Source: Ptiloglossa arizonensis
Lineage: Eukaryota; Arthropoda; Insecta; Hymenoptera; Colletidae
DNA length: 64,000 nt
Direction of reading: 5' to 3'
Assembly: GCF_051014685.1 (NCBI RefSeq)
Contig: NW_027478385.1
Coordinates: forward strand, 4,588,001 to 4,652,000
The notes under the pieces are model-generated. The model saw nothing but the letters and a program-made list of their open reading frames with translations. It made no database searches and was not told where the DNA came from. Shown one piece after another: positions 52,305 to 64,000 of this stretch. The position numbers and the translations under genes are program-made. Position 1 is the stretch's first letter; each line of letters opens with the position of its first letter.

Positions 52305-52796
52305 TCCCCGAGGCATTTGTAGGTATTGGTTTCGAGTATCAGACTTGCCAAAAATTTTGATGGCTTCTCAACCATTCCTTAACTTCAAACTCCCATATCT
52401 CGCGAACGGATTGTCGAACTCGAGAAATTCCTGTTGCATCTGAAAGTAGAAACTCGCCCGATTACAATGATATGTGTACTTTCCCCTAGTCCATTCCAGT
52501 TATTGGTTTCGAGTGTCAGACTTGCGAAAATTTTGATGGTTTCTCAACCATTCCTTAACTTCAAACTCCCATATCTCGCGAACGGATTGACGCACTCGAG
52601 AAATTCCTGTTCTATCGGAAAGCAGAAACTCGCCCGAATACAATGGTGTGTGTACTTTTCCCCTAGGCCATTCCAGTTATTGGTTTCGAGTATCAGACCA
52701 GCGAAAATTTTGATGGTTTCTCAACCATTCCTTAACTTCAAACTCTCATATCTCGCGAACGGATTGACGAACTCGAGAAATTCCTGTTGCATGTGG

Positions 52797-55700
52797 AAGT
52801 AGAAACTCGCCCGATTACAACGGTATGTGTATTTTTCCCCTAGGCCTTTGTAGTTATTGGTTTCGAGTATCAGACTTGCGAAAATTTTGATGGTTTCTCA
52901 GCCATTCCTTAATTTCAAACTCCCATTTCTCGCGAACGGATTGACGAACTCGAGAAATTGCTGTTGCATCTGAAAGTAGAAACTCGCCCGATTACAATGG
53001 TATGTGTACTTTTCCCCTAGGCCATTCCACTTATTGGTTTCGAGTATCAGACTTGCGAAAATTTTGATGGTTTCTCAACCATTCCTTAACTTCAAACACC
53101 CATATCTCGCGAACGGATTGACGCACTCGAGAAATTCCTGTTCTATCGGAAAGCAGAAACTCGCCCGAATACAATGGTGTGTGTACCTTTCCCCTAGGCC
53201 ATTCCAGTTATTGGTTTCGAGTATCAGACCAGCGAAAATTTTGATGGTTTCTCAACCATTCCTTAATTTCAAACTCTCATATCTCGCGAACGGATTGACG
53301 AACTCGAGAAATTCCTGTTGCATGTGGAAGTAGAATCTCGCCCGATTACAATGGTATGTGTATCTTTCCCCTAGGCATTTGTAGTTATTGGTTTCGAGTA
53401 TCAGACTTGCGAAAATTTTGATGGCTTCTCAACCATTCCTTAACTTCAAACTCCCATATCTCGCGAACGGAATGTCGAACTCGAGAAATTCCTGTTGCAT
53501 CTGAAAGTAGAAAATCGACGGATTGCAATGGTGTGTGTACTTTTCCCCTAAGCCATTGTAGTTATTGGTTTCGAGTATCAGACTTGCGAATATTTTGATG
53601 GTTTCTCAACCATTCCTTAACTTCCAACTCCCATATCTCGCGAACGCATTGACGAACACGTGAAATTCCTGTTGTATCTGAAAGTAGAATCTCGCCCGAT
53701 TACAATGGTATGTGTATCTTTCCCTTAGGCAATTGTAGTTATTGGTTTCGAGTATCAGACTTGCGAAAATTGTAATGGCTTCTCAACCATTCCTTAACTT
53801 TCAACTCCCATATCTCGCGAACGGATTGTCGAACTCGAGAAATTCCTGTTGCATCTGAAAGTAGAAACTCGCCCGATTACAACGGTGTGCGTATTTTTCC
53901 CCTGGGCCATTGTAGTTATTGGTTTCGATTATCAGACTTGCGAAAATTTTGATGGCTTCTCAACCATTCCTTAACTTCCAACTCCCATATCCCGCAAACG
54001 GATTGACGCACTCGAGAAATTCCTGTTGTACCTGAAAGTAGAAACTCGCCCGATTACAAAGATATGTGTGTTTTCCCCCTAGGCCTTTGTAGTTATTGGT
54101 TTCGAGTATCAGACTTGCGAAAATTTTGATGGTTTCTCAACCATTCCTTAACTTCAAACTCCCATATCTCGCGAACGGATTGACGAACTCGAGAAATTCC
54201 TGTTGTATCTGAAAGTAGAATCTCGCCCGATTACAATGGTATGTGTATTTTTCCCCTAGGCCTTTGTAGTTATTGGTTTCGAGTATCAGACTTGCGAAAA
54301 TTTTGATGGTTTCTCAGCCATTCCTTAATTTCAAACTCCCATTTCTCGCGAACGGATTGACGAACTCGAGAAATTGCTGTTGCATCTGAAAGTAGAAACT
54401 CGCCCGATTACAATGGTATGTGTACTTTTCCCCTAGGCCATTCCACTTATTGGTTTCGAGTATCAGACTTGCGAAAATTTTGATGGTTTCTCAACCATTC
54501 CTTAACTTCCAACTCCCATATCTCGCAAACGGATTGACGCACTCGAGAAATTCCTGTTGTACCTGAAAGTAGAAACTCGCCCGATTACAAAGATATGTGT
54601 GTTTTCCCCCTAGGCCTTTGTGGTTATTGGTTTCGAGTATCAGACTTGCGAAAATTTTGATGGTTTCTCAACCATTCCTTAACTTCAAACTCCCATATCT
54701 CGCGAACGGATTGACGAACTCGAGAAATTCCTGTTGCATCTGAAAGTAGAAACTCGCCCGATTACAACGGTGTGTGTATTTTTCCCCTAGGCCATTGTAG
54801 TTATTGGTATCGAGTATCAGACTTGCGACAATTTTGATGGTTTCTCAACCATTCCTTAACTTCAAACCCCCATATCTCGCGAACGCATTGACGAACTCGT
54901 GAAATTCCTGTTGTATCTGAAAGTAGAATCTCGCCCGATTACAATGGTATGCGTATCTTTCCCCTAGGCCTTTGTAGTTATTGGTTTCGAGTATCAGTCT
55001 TGCGAAAATTTTGATGGTTTCTCAAGCATTCCTTAACTTCAAACTCCCATATCTCGCGAACGGATTGACGAACTCGAGAAATTCCTGTCGCATCTGAAAG
55101 TATAATAGAAACTCGCCCGACTACAACGGTATGTGTATTTTTGCCCTAGGCCATAGTAGTTATTGGTTTCGAGTATCAGACTTGCGAAAATTTTGATGGC
55201 TTCTCAACCATTCCTTAACTTCCAACTCCCATACCTCGCGAACGGATTGACGCACTCGAGAAATTCCTGTTGTATCTGAAAGTAGAAACTCGACGGATTA
55301 CAATGGTGTGTGTACTTTTTCCCTAAGCCATTGTAGTTATTGGTTTCGAGTATCAGACGTGCGAAAATTTTGATAGTTTCTCAACCATTCCTTAATTTCC
55401 AACTCCCATATCTCGCGAACGCATTGACGAACTCGTGAAATTCCTGTTGTATCTGAAAGTAGAGACTCGCCCGATTACAACGGTATGTGTATTTTTGCCC
55501 TAGTTTATAGTAGTTATTGGTTTCGAGTATCAGACTTGCGAAAATTTTGATGGCTTCTCAACCATTCCTTAACTTCCAACTCCCATATCTCGCGAACGGA
55601 TTGACGCACTCGAGAAATTCCTGTTGTATCTGAAAGTAGATACTAGCCCGATTACAAAGATATGTGTGTTTTCCCCCTAGGCCTTTGTAGTTATTGGTTT

Positions 55701-56341
55701 CGAGTATCAGACTTGCGAAAATTTTGATGGCTTCTCAACCATTCCTTAACTTTCAACTTCCATATCTCGCGATCGGATTGACGAACTAGAGAATTTGCTA
55801 TTGCATCTGAAAGCAGAAACTCGCCCGATTACAACGGTATGTGTATTTTTGCCCTAGGCCATAGTAGTTATTGGTTTCGAGTATCAGACTTGCGAAAATT
55901 GTGATGGTTTCTCAACCATTCCTTAACTTCAAACTCCCATATCTCGCGAACGGATTGACGAACTCGAGAAATTCCTGTTGCATCTGAAAGTACAAACTCG
56001 CCCGATTACAGAGATATGTGTGTTTTCCCCCTAGGCCTTTGTAGTTATTGGTTTCGAGTATCAGACTTGCGAAAATTTTGATGGCTTCTCAACCATTCCT
56101 TAACTTCCAACTCCCATATCCCGCGAACGGATTGACGCACTCGAGAAATTCCTGTTGTATCTGAAAATAGAAACTCGACGGATTACAATGGTGTGTGTAC
56201 TTTTCCCCTAAGCCATTGTAGTTATTGGTTTCGAGTATCAGACGTGCGAAAATTTTGATGGTTTCTCAACCATTCCTTAACTTCCAACGCCCATATCTCG
56301 CGAACGCATTGACGAACTCGTGAAATTCCTGTTGTATCTGA
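52797..56341 (+). repeat. 20-mer unit in D (3,545 bp), first copy
   Basis: A 20-monomer unit starting at aagtagaaactcgcccg (52,797) and restarting at 56,342. Internal markers include ctcagccattcc (52,896), gttctatcggaaagc (near 53,148), acacgtgaaattcc (near 53,657), atcccgcaaacgg (near 53,990), the five-base insertion at 55,100, gtttatagtag (near 55,503) and gatcggattgacgaactagag (near 55,771). It is the longest clean tandem unit in block D. Confidence 0.9.
55100..55108 (+). repeat. Private 5-bp insertion (gtataatag) marker
   Basis: The usual gtagaaac is expanded to gtataatagaaac, five bases longer, in monomers at 55,100, 58,645 and 60,243. It is the largest indel inside a monomer that I found in the window. 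The first two are the 20-mer pair; the third shows that part of the same unit was copied again to the right. The insertion makes these monomers about 182 bp, out of the three-base register. It resembles a bacterial -10 box only by chance. Confidence 0.85.
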
Positions 56342-59300
56342 AAGTAGAAACTCGCCCGATTACAACGGTATGTGTATTTTTCCCCTAGGCCTTTGTAGTT
56401 ATTGGTTTCGAGTATCAGACTTGCGAAAATTTTGATGGTTTCTCAGCCATTCCTTAATTTCAAACTCCCATTTCTCGCGAACGGATTGACGAACTCGAGA
56501 AATTGCTGTTGCATCTGAAAGTAGAAACTCGCCCGATTACAATGGTATGTGTACTTTTCCCCTAGGCCATTCCACTTATTGGTTTCGAGTATCAGACTTG
56601 CGAAAATTTTGATGGTTTCTCAACCATTCCTTAACTTCAAACACCCATATCTCGCGAACGGATTGACGCACTCGAGAAATTCCTGTTCTATCGGAAAGCA
56701 GAAACTCGCCCGAATACAATGGTGTGTGTACCTTTCCCCTAGGCCATTCCAGTTATTGGTTTCGAGTATCAGACCAGCGAAAATTTTGATGGTTTCTCAA
56801 CCATTCCTTAATTTCAAACTCTCATATCTCGCGAACGGATTGACGAACTCGAGAAATTCCTGTTGCATGTGGAAGTAGAATCTCGCCCGATTACAATGGT
56901 ATGTGTATCTTTCCCCTAGGCATTTGTAGTTATTGGTTTCGAGTATCAGACTTGCGAAAATTTTGATGGCTTCTCAACCATTCCTTAACTTCAAACTCCC
57001 ATATCTCGCGAACGGAATGTCGAACTCGAGAAATTCCTGTTGCATCTGAAAGTAGAAAATCGACGGATTGCAATGGTGTGTGTACTTTTCCCCTAAGCCA
57101 TTGTAGTTATTGGTTTCGAGTATCAGACTTGCGAATATTTTGATGGTTTCTCAACCATTCCTTAACTTCCAACTCCCATATCTCGCGAACGCATTGACGA
57201 ACACGTGAAATTCCTGTTGTATCTGAAAGTAGAATCTCGCCCGATTACAATGGTATGTGTATCTTTCCCTTAGGCAATTGTAGTTATTGGTTTCGAGTAT
57301 CAGACTTGCGAAAATTGTAATGGCTTCTCAACCATTCCTTAACTTTCAACTCCCATATCTCGCGAACGGATTGTCGAACTCGAGAAATTCCTGTTGCATC
57401 TGAAAGTAGAAACTCGCCCGATTACAACGGTGTGCGCATTTTTCCCCTAGGCCATTGTAGTTATTGGTTTCGATTATCAGACTTGCGAAAATTTTGATGG
57501 CTTCTCAACCATTCCTTAACTTCCAACTCCCATATCCCGCAAACGGATTGACGCACTCGAGAAATTCCTGTTGTACCTGAAAGTAGAAACTCGCCCGATT
57601 ACAAAGATATGTGTGTTTTCCCCCTAGGCCTTTGTAGTTATTGGTTTCGAGTATCAGACTTGCGAAAATTTTGATGGTTTCTCAACCATTCCTTAACTTC
57701 AAACTCCCATATCTCGCGAACGGATTGACGAACTCGAGAAATTCCTGTTGTATCTGAAAGTAGAATCTCGCCCGATTACAATGGTATGTGTATTTTTCCC
57801 CTAGGCCTTTGTAGTTATTGGTTTCGAGTATCAGACTTGCGAAAATTTTGATGGTTTCTCAGCCATTCCTTAATTTCAAACTCCCATTTCTCGCGAACGG
57901 ATTGACGAACTCGAGAAATTGCTGTTGCATCTGAAAGTAGAAACTCGCCCGATTACAATGGTATGTGTACTTTTCCCCTAGGCCATTCCACTTATTGGTT
58001 TCGAGTATCAGACTTGCGAAAATTTTGATGGTTTCTCAACCATTCCTTAACTTCCAACTCCCATATCTCGCAAACGGATTGACGCACTCGAGAAATTCCT
58101 GTTGTACCTGAAAGTAGAAACTCGCCCGATTACAAAGATATGTGTGTTTTCCCCCTAGGCCTTTGTGGTTATTGGTTTCGAGTATCAGACTTGCGAAAAT
58201 TTTGATGGTTTCTCAACCATTCCTTAACTTCAAACTCCCATATCTCGCGAACGGATTGACGAACTCGAGAAATTCCTGTTGCATCTGAAAGTAGACACTC
58301 GCCCGATTACAACGGTGTGTGTATTTTTCCCCTAGGCCATTGTAGTTATTGGTATCGAGTATCAGACTTGCGACAATTTTGATGGTTTCTCAACCATTCC
58401 TTAACTTCAAACCCCCATATCTCGCGAACGCATTGACGAACTCGTGAAATTCCTGTTGTATCTGAAAGTAGAATCTCGCCCGATTACAATGGTATGCGTA
58501 TCTTTCCCCTAGGCCTTTGTAGTTATTGGTTTCGAGTATCAGTCTTGCGAAAATTTTGATGGTTTCTCAAGCATTCCTTAACTTCAAACTCCCATATCTC
58601 GCGAACGGATTGACGAACTCGAGAAATTCCTGTCGCATCTGAAAGTATAATAGAAACTCGCCCGACTACAACGGTATGTGTATTTTTGCCCTAGGCCATA
58701 GTAGTTATTGGTTTCGAGTATCAGACTTGCGAAAATTTTGATGGCTTCTCAACCATTCCTTAACTTCCAACTCCCATACCTCGCGAACGGATTGACGCAC
58801 TCGAGAAATTCCTGTTGTATCTGAAAGTAGAAACTCGACGGATTACAATGGTGTGTGTACTTTTTCCCTAAGCCATTGTAGTTATTGGTTTCGAGTATCA
58901 GACGTGCGAAAATTTTGATAGTTTCTCAACCATTCCTTAATTTCCAACTCCCATATCTCGCGAACGCATTGACGAACTCGTGAAATTCCTGTTGTATCTG
59001 AAAGTAGAGACTCGCCCGATTACAACGGTATGTGTATTTTTGCCCTAGTTTATAGTAGTTATTGGTTTCGAGTATCAGACTTGCGAAAATTTTGATGGCT
59101 TCTCAACCATTCCTTAACTTCCAACTCCCATATCTCGCGAACGGATTGACGCACTCGAGAAATTCCTGTTGTATCTGAAAGTAGATACTAGCCCGATTAC
59201 AAAGATATGTGTGTTTTCCCCCTAGGCCTTTGTAGTTATTGGTTTCGAGTATCAGACTTGCGAAAATTTTGATGGCTTCTCAACCATTCCTTAACTTTCA

Positions 59301-59886
59301 ACTTCCATATCTCGCGATCGGATTGACGAACTAGAGAATTTGCTATTGCATCTGAAAGCAGAAACTCGCCCGATTACAACGGTATGTGTATTTTTGCCCT
59401 AGGCCATAGTAGTTATTGGTTTCGAGTATCAGACTTGCGAAAATTGTGATGGTTTCTCAACCATTCCTTAACTTCAAACTCCCATATCTCGCGAACGGAT
59501 TGACGAACTCGAGAAATTCCTGTTGCATCTGAAAGTACAAACTCGCCCGATTACAGAGATATGTGTGTTTTCCCCCTAGGCCTTTGTAGTTATTGGTTTC
59601 GAGTATCAGACTTGCGAAAATTTTGATGGCTTCTCAACCATTCCTTAACTTCCAACTCCCATATCCCGCGAACGGATTGACGCACTCGAGAAATTCCTGT
59701 TGTATCTGAAAATAGAAACTCGACGGATTACAATGGTGTGTGTACTTTTCCCCTAAGCCATTGTAGTTATTGGTTTCGAGTATCAGACGTGCGAAAATTT
59801 TGATGGTTTCTCAACCATTCCTTAACTTCCAACGCCCATATCTCGCGAACGCATTGACGAACTCGTGAAATTCCTGTTGTATCTGA
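56342..59886 (+). repeat. 20-mer unit in D (3,545 bp), second copy
   Basis: A near-identical tandem copy of the preceding unit, at offset 3,545 throughout (52,896/56,441; 55,100/58,645). By eye I noticed three base differences: cctgggcc (near 53,902) against cctaggcc, gtgtgcgtatt (near 53,886) against gtgtgcgcatt, and gtagaaactc (near 54,747) against gtagacactc. The match ends at about 59,894, where the array turns to gaatctcgcccgattaaaatgg. Confidence 0.9.
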
Positions 59887-60315
59887 AAGTAGAATCTCGC
59901 CCGATTAAAATGGTATGTGTATCTTTCCCCGAGGCATTTGTAGTTATTGGTTTCGAGTATCAGACTTGCGAAAATTTTGATGGCTTCTCAACCATTCCTT
60001 AACTTCCAACTCCCATATCTCGCGAACGCATTGACGAACTCGTGAAATTCCTGTTGTATCTGAAAGTAGAATCTCGCCCGATTACAATGGTATGTGTATC
60101 TTTCCCCTAGGCCTTTGTAGTTATTGGTTTCGAGTATCAGACTTGCGAAAATTTTGATGGTTTCTCAAGCATTCCTTAACTTCAAACTCCCATATCTCGC
60201 GAACGGATTGACGAAATCGAGAAATTCCTGTCGCATCTGAAAGTATAATAGAAACTCGCCCGATTACAACGGTATGTGTATTTTTGCCCTAGGCCATAGT
60301 AGTTATTGGTTTCGA
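59887..60315 (+). repeat. D monomers between the 20-mer and 6-mer units
   Basis: Two to three monomers: one with gattaaaatgg and ccccgaggcatttg (a feature of the 7-mer at 51,067), one with gaacgcattgacgaactcgtg, and the third copy of the five-base-insertion monomer (60,243). Together they resemble 58,400-58,770, shifted by about nine monomers. Nothing other than satellite is present. Confidence 0.75.
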
Positions 60316-62439
60316 GTATCAGACTTGCGAAAATTTTGATGGCTTCTCAACCATTCCTTAACTTCCAACTCCCATATCTCGCGAACGGATTGACGCATTC
60401 GAGAAATTCCTGTTGTATCTGAAAGTAGAGACTCCCCCGATTACAACGGTATGTGTATTTTTGCCCTAGGCCATAGTAGTTATTGGTTTCGAGAATCAGA
60501 CTTGCGAAAATTTTGATGGCTTCTCAACCATTCCTTAACTTCCAACTCCCATATCTCGCGAACGGATTGACGCACTCGAGAAATTCCTGTTGTATCTGAA
60601 AGTAGAAACTAGCCCGATTACAAAGATATGTGTGTTTTCCCCCTAGGCCTTTGTAGTTATTGGTTTCGAGTATCAGACTTGCGAAAATTTTGATGGCTTC
60701 TCAACCATTCCTTAACTTTCAACTTCCATATCTCGCGATCGGATTGACGAACTAGAGAATTTGCTATTGCATCTGAAAGCAGAAACTCGCCCGATTACAA
60801 CGGTATGTGTATTTTTGCCCTAGGCCATAGTAGTTATTGGTTTCGAGTATCAGACTTGCGAAAATTGTGATGGTTTCTCAACCATTCCTTAACTTCAAAC
60901 TCCCATATCTCGCGAACGGATTGACGAACTCGAGAAATTCCTGTTGCATCTGAAAGTACAAACTCGCCCTATTACAGAGATATGTGTGTTTTCCCCCTAG
61001 GCCTTTGTAGTTATTGGTTTCGAGTATCAGACGTGCGAAAATTTTGATGGTTTCTCAACCATTCCTTAACTTCCAACTCCCATATCTCGCGAACGCATTG
61101 ACGAACTCGAGAAATTCCTGTTGCATGTGGAAGTAGAAACTCGCCCGATTACAATGGTATGTGTATCTTTCCCTTAGGCAATTGTAGTTATTGGTTTCGA
61201 GTATCAGACTTGCGAAAATTGTAATGGCTTCTCAACCATTCCTTAACTTTCAACTCCCATATCTCGCGAACGGATTGTCGAACTCGAGAAATTCCTGTTG
61301 CATCTGAAAGTAGAAACTCGCCCGATTACAACGGTGTGCGTATTTTTCCCCTAGGCCATTGTAGTTATTGGTTTCGATTATCAGACTTGCGAAAATTTTG
61401 ATGGCTTCTCAACCATTCCTTAACTTCCAACTCCCATATCTCGCGAACGGATTGACGCATTCGAGAAATTCCTGTTGTATCTGAAAGTAGAGACTCCCCC
61501 GATTACAACGGTATGTGTATTTTTGCCCTAGGCCATAGTAGTTATTGGTTTCGAGAATCAGACTTGCGAAAATTTTGATGGCTTCTCAACCATTCCTTAA
61601 CTTCCAACTCCCATATCTCGCGAACGGATTGACGCACTCGAGAAATTCCTGTTGTATCTGAAAGTAGAAACTAGCCCGATTACAAAGATATGTGTGTTTT
61701 CCCCCTAGGCCTTTGTAGTTATTGGTTTCGAGTATCAGACTTGCGAAAATTTTGATGGCTTCTCAACCATTCCTTAACTTTCAACTTCCATATCTCGCGA
61801 TCGGATTGACGAACTAGAGAATTTGCTATTGCATCTGAAAGCAGAAACTCGCCCGATTACAACGGTATGTGTATTTTTGCCCTAGGCCATAGTAGTTATT
61901 GGTTTCGAGTATCAGACTTGCGAAAATTGTGATGGTTTCTCAACCATTCCTTAACTTCAAACTCCCATATCTCGCGAACGGATTGACGAACTCGAGAAAT
62001 TCCTGTTGCATCTGAAAGTACAAACTCGCCCTATTACAGAGATATGTGTGTTTTCCCCCTAGGCCTTTGTAGTTATTGGTTTCGAGTATCAGACGTGCGA
62101 AAATTTTGATGGTTTCTCAACCATTCCTTAACTTCCAACTCCCATATCTCGCGAACGCATTGACGAACTCGAGAAATTCCTGTTGCATGTGGAAGTAGAA
62201 ACTCGCCCGATTACAATGGTATGTGTATCTTTCCCTTAGGCAATTGTAGTTATTGGTTTCGAGTATCAGACTTGCGAAAATTGTAATGGCTTCTCAACCA
62301 TTCCTTAACTTTCAACTCCCATATCTCGCGAACGGATTGTCGAACTCGAGAAATTCCTGTTGCATCTGAAAGTAGAAACTCGCCCGATTACAACGGTGTG
62401 CGTATTTTTCCCCTAGGCCATTGTAGTTATTGGTTTCGA
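60316..62439 (+). repeat. 6-mer tandem duplication in D (1,062 bp x 2)
   Basis: Units at 60,316-61,377 and 61,378-62,439; the match continues to about 62,495. Markers: tgacgcattcgag at 60,391 and 61,453, gagactcccccgatt near 60,427 and 61,489, gatcggattgacgaactagag near 60,737 and 61,799, ctcgccctattacagag near 60,964 and 62,026, and ttcgattatcag near 61,373 and 62,435. The shared base ctcgccctatt (against ctcgcccgatt in the 20-mer) shows that the two copies are closer to each other than to the 20-mer. Confidence 0.85.
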
Positions 62440-63500
62440 TTATCAGACTTGCGAAAATTTTGATGGCTTCTCAACCATTCCTTAACTTCCAACTCCCATA
62501 TCCCGCAAACGGATTGACGCACTCGAGAAATTCCTGTTGTACCTGAAAGTAGAAACTCGCCCGATTACAAAGATATGTGTGTTTTCCCCCTAGGCCTTTG
62601 TAGTTATTGGTTTCGAGTATCAGACTTGCGAAAATTTTGATGGTTTCTCAACCATTCCTTAACTTCAAACTCCCATATCTCGCGAACGGATTGACGAACT
62701 CGAGAAATTCCTGTTGTATCTGAAAGTAGAATCTCGCCCGATTACAATGGTATGTGTATTTTTCCCCTAGGCCTTTGTAGTTATTGGTTTCGAGTATCAG
62801 ACGTGCGAAAATTTTGATGGTTTCTCAACCATTCCTTAACTTCCAACTCCCATATCTCGCGAACGCATTGACGAACTCGAGAAATTCCTGTTGCATGTGG
62901 AAGTAGAAACTCGCCCGATTACAATGGTATGTGTATCTTTCCCTTAGGCAATTGTAGTTATTGGTTTCGAGTATCAGACTTGCGAAAATTGTAATGGCTT
63001 CTCAACCATTCCTTAACTTTCAACTCCCATATCTCGCGAACGGATTGTCGAACTCGAGAAATTCCTGTTGCATCTGAAAGTAGAAACTCGCCCGATTACA
63101 ACGGTGTGCGTATTTTTCCCCTAGGCCATTGTAGTTATTGGTTTCGATTATCAGACTTGCGAAAATTTTGATGGCTTCTCAACCATTCCTTAACTTCCAA
63201 CTCCCATATCCCGCAAACGGATTGACGCACTCGAGAAATTCCTGTTGTACCTGAAAGTAGAAACTCGCCCGATTACAAAGATATGTGTGTTTTCCCCCTA
63301 GGCCTTTGTAGTTATTGGTTTCGAGTATCAGACTTGCGAAAATTTTGATGGTTTCTCAACCATTCCTTAACTTCAAACTCCCATATCTCGCGAACGGATT
63401 GACGAACTCGAGAAATTCCTGTTGTATCTGAAAGTAGAACCTCGCCCGATTACAATGGTATGTGTATTTTTCCCCTAGGCCTTTGTAGTTATTGGTTTCG
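62058..63500 (+). repeat. 4-mer tandem duplication in D (708 bp x 2)
   Basis: Units at 62,058-62,765 and 62,766-63,473, overlapping the end of the 6-mer pair. The marker agacgtgcga is at 62,091 and 62,799, and atcccgcaaacgg near 62,501 and 63,209. A noticed difference is gtagaatctcgcc (near 62,726) against gtagaacctcgcc (near 63,434). The match stops near 63,500, where agacttgcg replaces agacgtgcg. Confidence 0.85.
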
Positions 63501-64000
63501 AGTATCAGACTTGCGAAAATTTTGATGGTTTCTCAGCCATTCCTTAACTTCAAACTCCCATTTCTCGCGAACGGATTGACGAACTCGAGAAATTGCTGTT
63601 GCATCTGAAAGTAGAAACTCGCCCGATTACAATGGTATGTGTACTTTTCCCCTAGGCCATTCCACTTATTGGTTTCGAGTATCAGACTTGCGAAAATTTT
63701 GATGGTTTCTCAACCATTCCTTAACTTCCAACTCCCATATCTCGCAAACGGATTGACGAACTCGAGAAATTCCTGTTGTACCTGAAAGTAGAAACTCGCC
63801 CGATTACAAAGATATGTGTGTTTTCCCCCTAGGCCTTTGTGGTTATTGGTTTCGAGTATCAGACTTGCGGAAATTTTGATGGTTTCTCAACCATTCCTTA
63901 ACTTCAAACTCCCATATCTCGCGAACGGATTGACGAACTCGAGAAATTCCTGTTGCATCTGAAAGTAGAAACTCGCCCGATTACAACGGTGTGTGTATTT
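63501..64000 (+). repeat. Partial recurrence of 20-mer sequence at right edge
   Basis: The last 500 bp match about 57,827-58,326 in the second 20-mer (marker ctcagccattcc at 57,857 and 63,531, an offset of 5,674 bp: 32 monomers plus two 5-bp insertions). Noticed differences include ttaacttcaaactccc for ttaatttcaaactccc and agacttgcggaaa (63,861) for agacttgcgaaaa. The array is cut mid-monomer by the window edge and clearly continues beyond it. Confidence 0.8.

Larger units (their letters stand above)
1..64000 (+). repeat. Tandem satellite array, ~177-bp monomer
   Basis: The window is a continuous head-to-tail array. Monomer starts (taken at the agact motif) fall at 1, 177, 354, 531, 707, 884, 1061, 1238, 1415, 1592, 1769, 1945, 2122, 2299 and 2476, so spacing is 176-177 bp. 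The last start is at 63,861. The total of 63,860 bp before it gives about 361 copies at a mean of 176.9 bp. All copies read the same way, and no stretch of non-satellite sequence interrupts them. This is typical of eukaryotic centromeric or heterochromatic satellites; the centromeric role is inference. No stretch in the window looks like a gene. Confidence 0.99.
49551..64000 (+). repeat. Array block D, distinct satellite subfamily
   Basis: About 82 monomers marked by variants rare or absent further left: ttccaactccc for ttcaaactccc, gacgcactcgag for gacgaactcgag, gatggcttctc for gatggtttctc, gcctttgtag for gccattccag, gaacgcattgacgaactcgtg, and the ccgattacaaagatatgtgtg tract. A and B subtypes with gcgactgaaag or gtcgtccg are absent. 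The change is not a sharp edge: gcatgtggaag and gacgcactcgag copies begin near 49,570 while C-like copies continue to about 50,300. Confidence 0.85.

Noticed and set aside
55100..55108. tataat as a promoter -10 element.
   Set aside because: It is a five-base insertion in a satellite monomer with no -35 partner, no downstream gene, and an evident eukaryotic repeat setting.
1..64000. CRISPR array or other prokaryotic direct-repeat system.
   Set aside because: The repeats abut one another with no unique spacers, and the unit is about 177 bp. There are no cas-like genes or any coding context.
1..64000. LTR retrotransposon or transposon ends within the array.
   Set aside because: I read through the window for breaks in the 177-bp rhythm, target-site duplications and unfamiliar sequence and found none; all irregularities are indels of 1-5 bases or whole monomers.
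1..64000. Identification as a named plant or animal centromere satellite.
   Set aside because: The sequence does not match any monomer that I can recall with confidence. A database search with the 177-353 monomer would be decisive; a hit covering most of the monomer in one clade would identify the family.

Overview
The whole window is one uninterrupted satellite DNA array. A monomer of about 177 bp (176-178) is repeated head to tail in a single orientation from base 1 to base 64,000: about 361 full copies plus a 140-bp partial copy at the right edge. I found no protein gene, RNA gene, transposon, inverted segment or CRISPR array. One monomer that I counted (177-353) is 43% G+C. Most monomers carry the same landmarks: aaaatttt, tcgcga, ctcgag and cctagg.

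An array this long, with nested higher-order repeats and near-identical multi-kilobase copies, points to eukaryotic heterochromatin, most plausibly centromeric or pericentromeric. The length is close to one nucleosome plus linker, and many plant and animal centromere satellites are 150-180 bp long. I do not recognise the family. A plant is a slight preference only; an insect or other animal cannot be excluded from sequence alone.

Layout: block A1 (1-13,097); block B1 (13,098-17,692) and its tandem copy B2 (17,693-22,287); A2 (22,288-33,606), a near-identical copy of A1; B3 (33,607-39,969), a third copy of B with extra monomers; A3 (39,970-41,693), a rearranged copy of the start of A; C (41,694-49,550), related monomers in 9/10-mer and 6-mer registers; D (49,551-64,000), a distinct subfamily in 7-, 20-, 6- and 4-mer registers. 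Positions 1-21,393 are copied from 21,394 onward, so a unit of about 21.4 kb (121 monomers) is itself repeated. Copies differ mainly by whole numbers of monomers: 12 extra in A1, 7 extra in A2, 3 and 7 extra in B3. That is the pattern expected from unequal exchange in register.

No genes work together here. What the window records is the recent amplification history of a satellite, with at least one visible crossover inside a monomer (about 40,136-40,312). Coordinates of copies were obtained by matching private variants by eye; edges are accurate to a few tens of bases where the flanks are also homologous. Recent copies of this kind can also be produced or distorted by assembly, so structural claims need long-read support.
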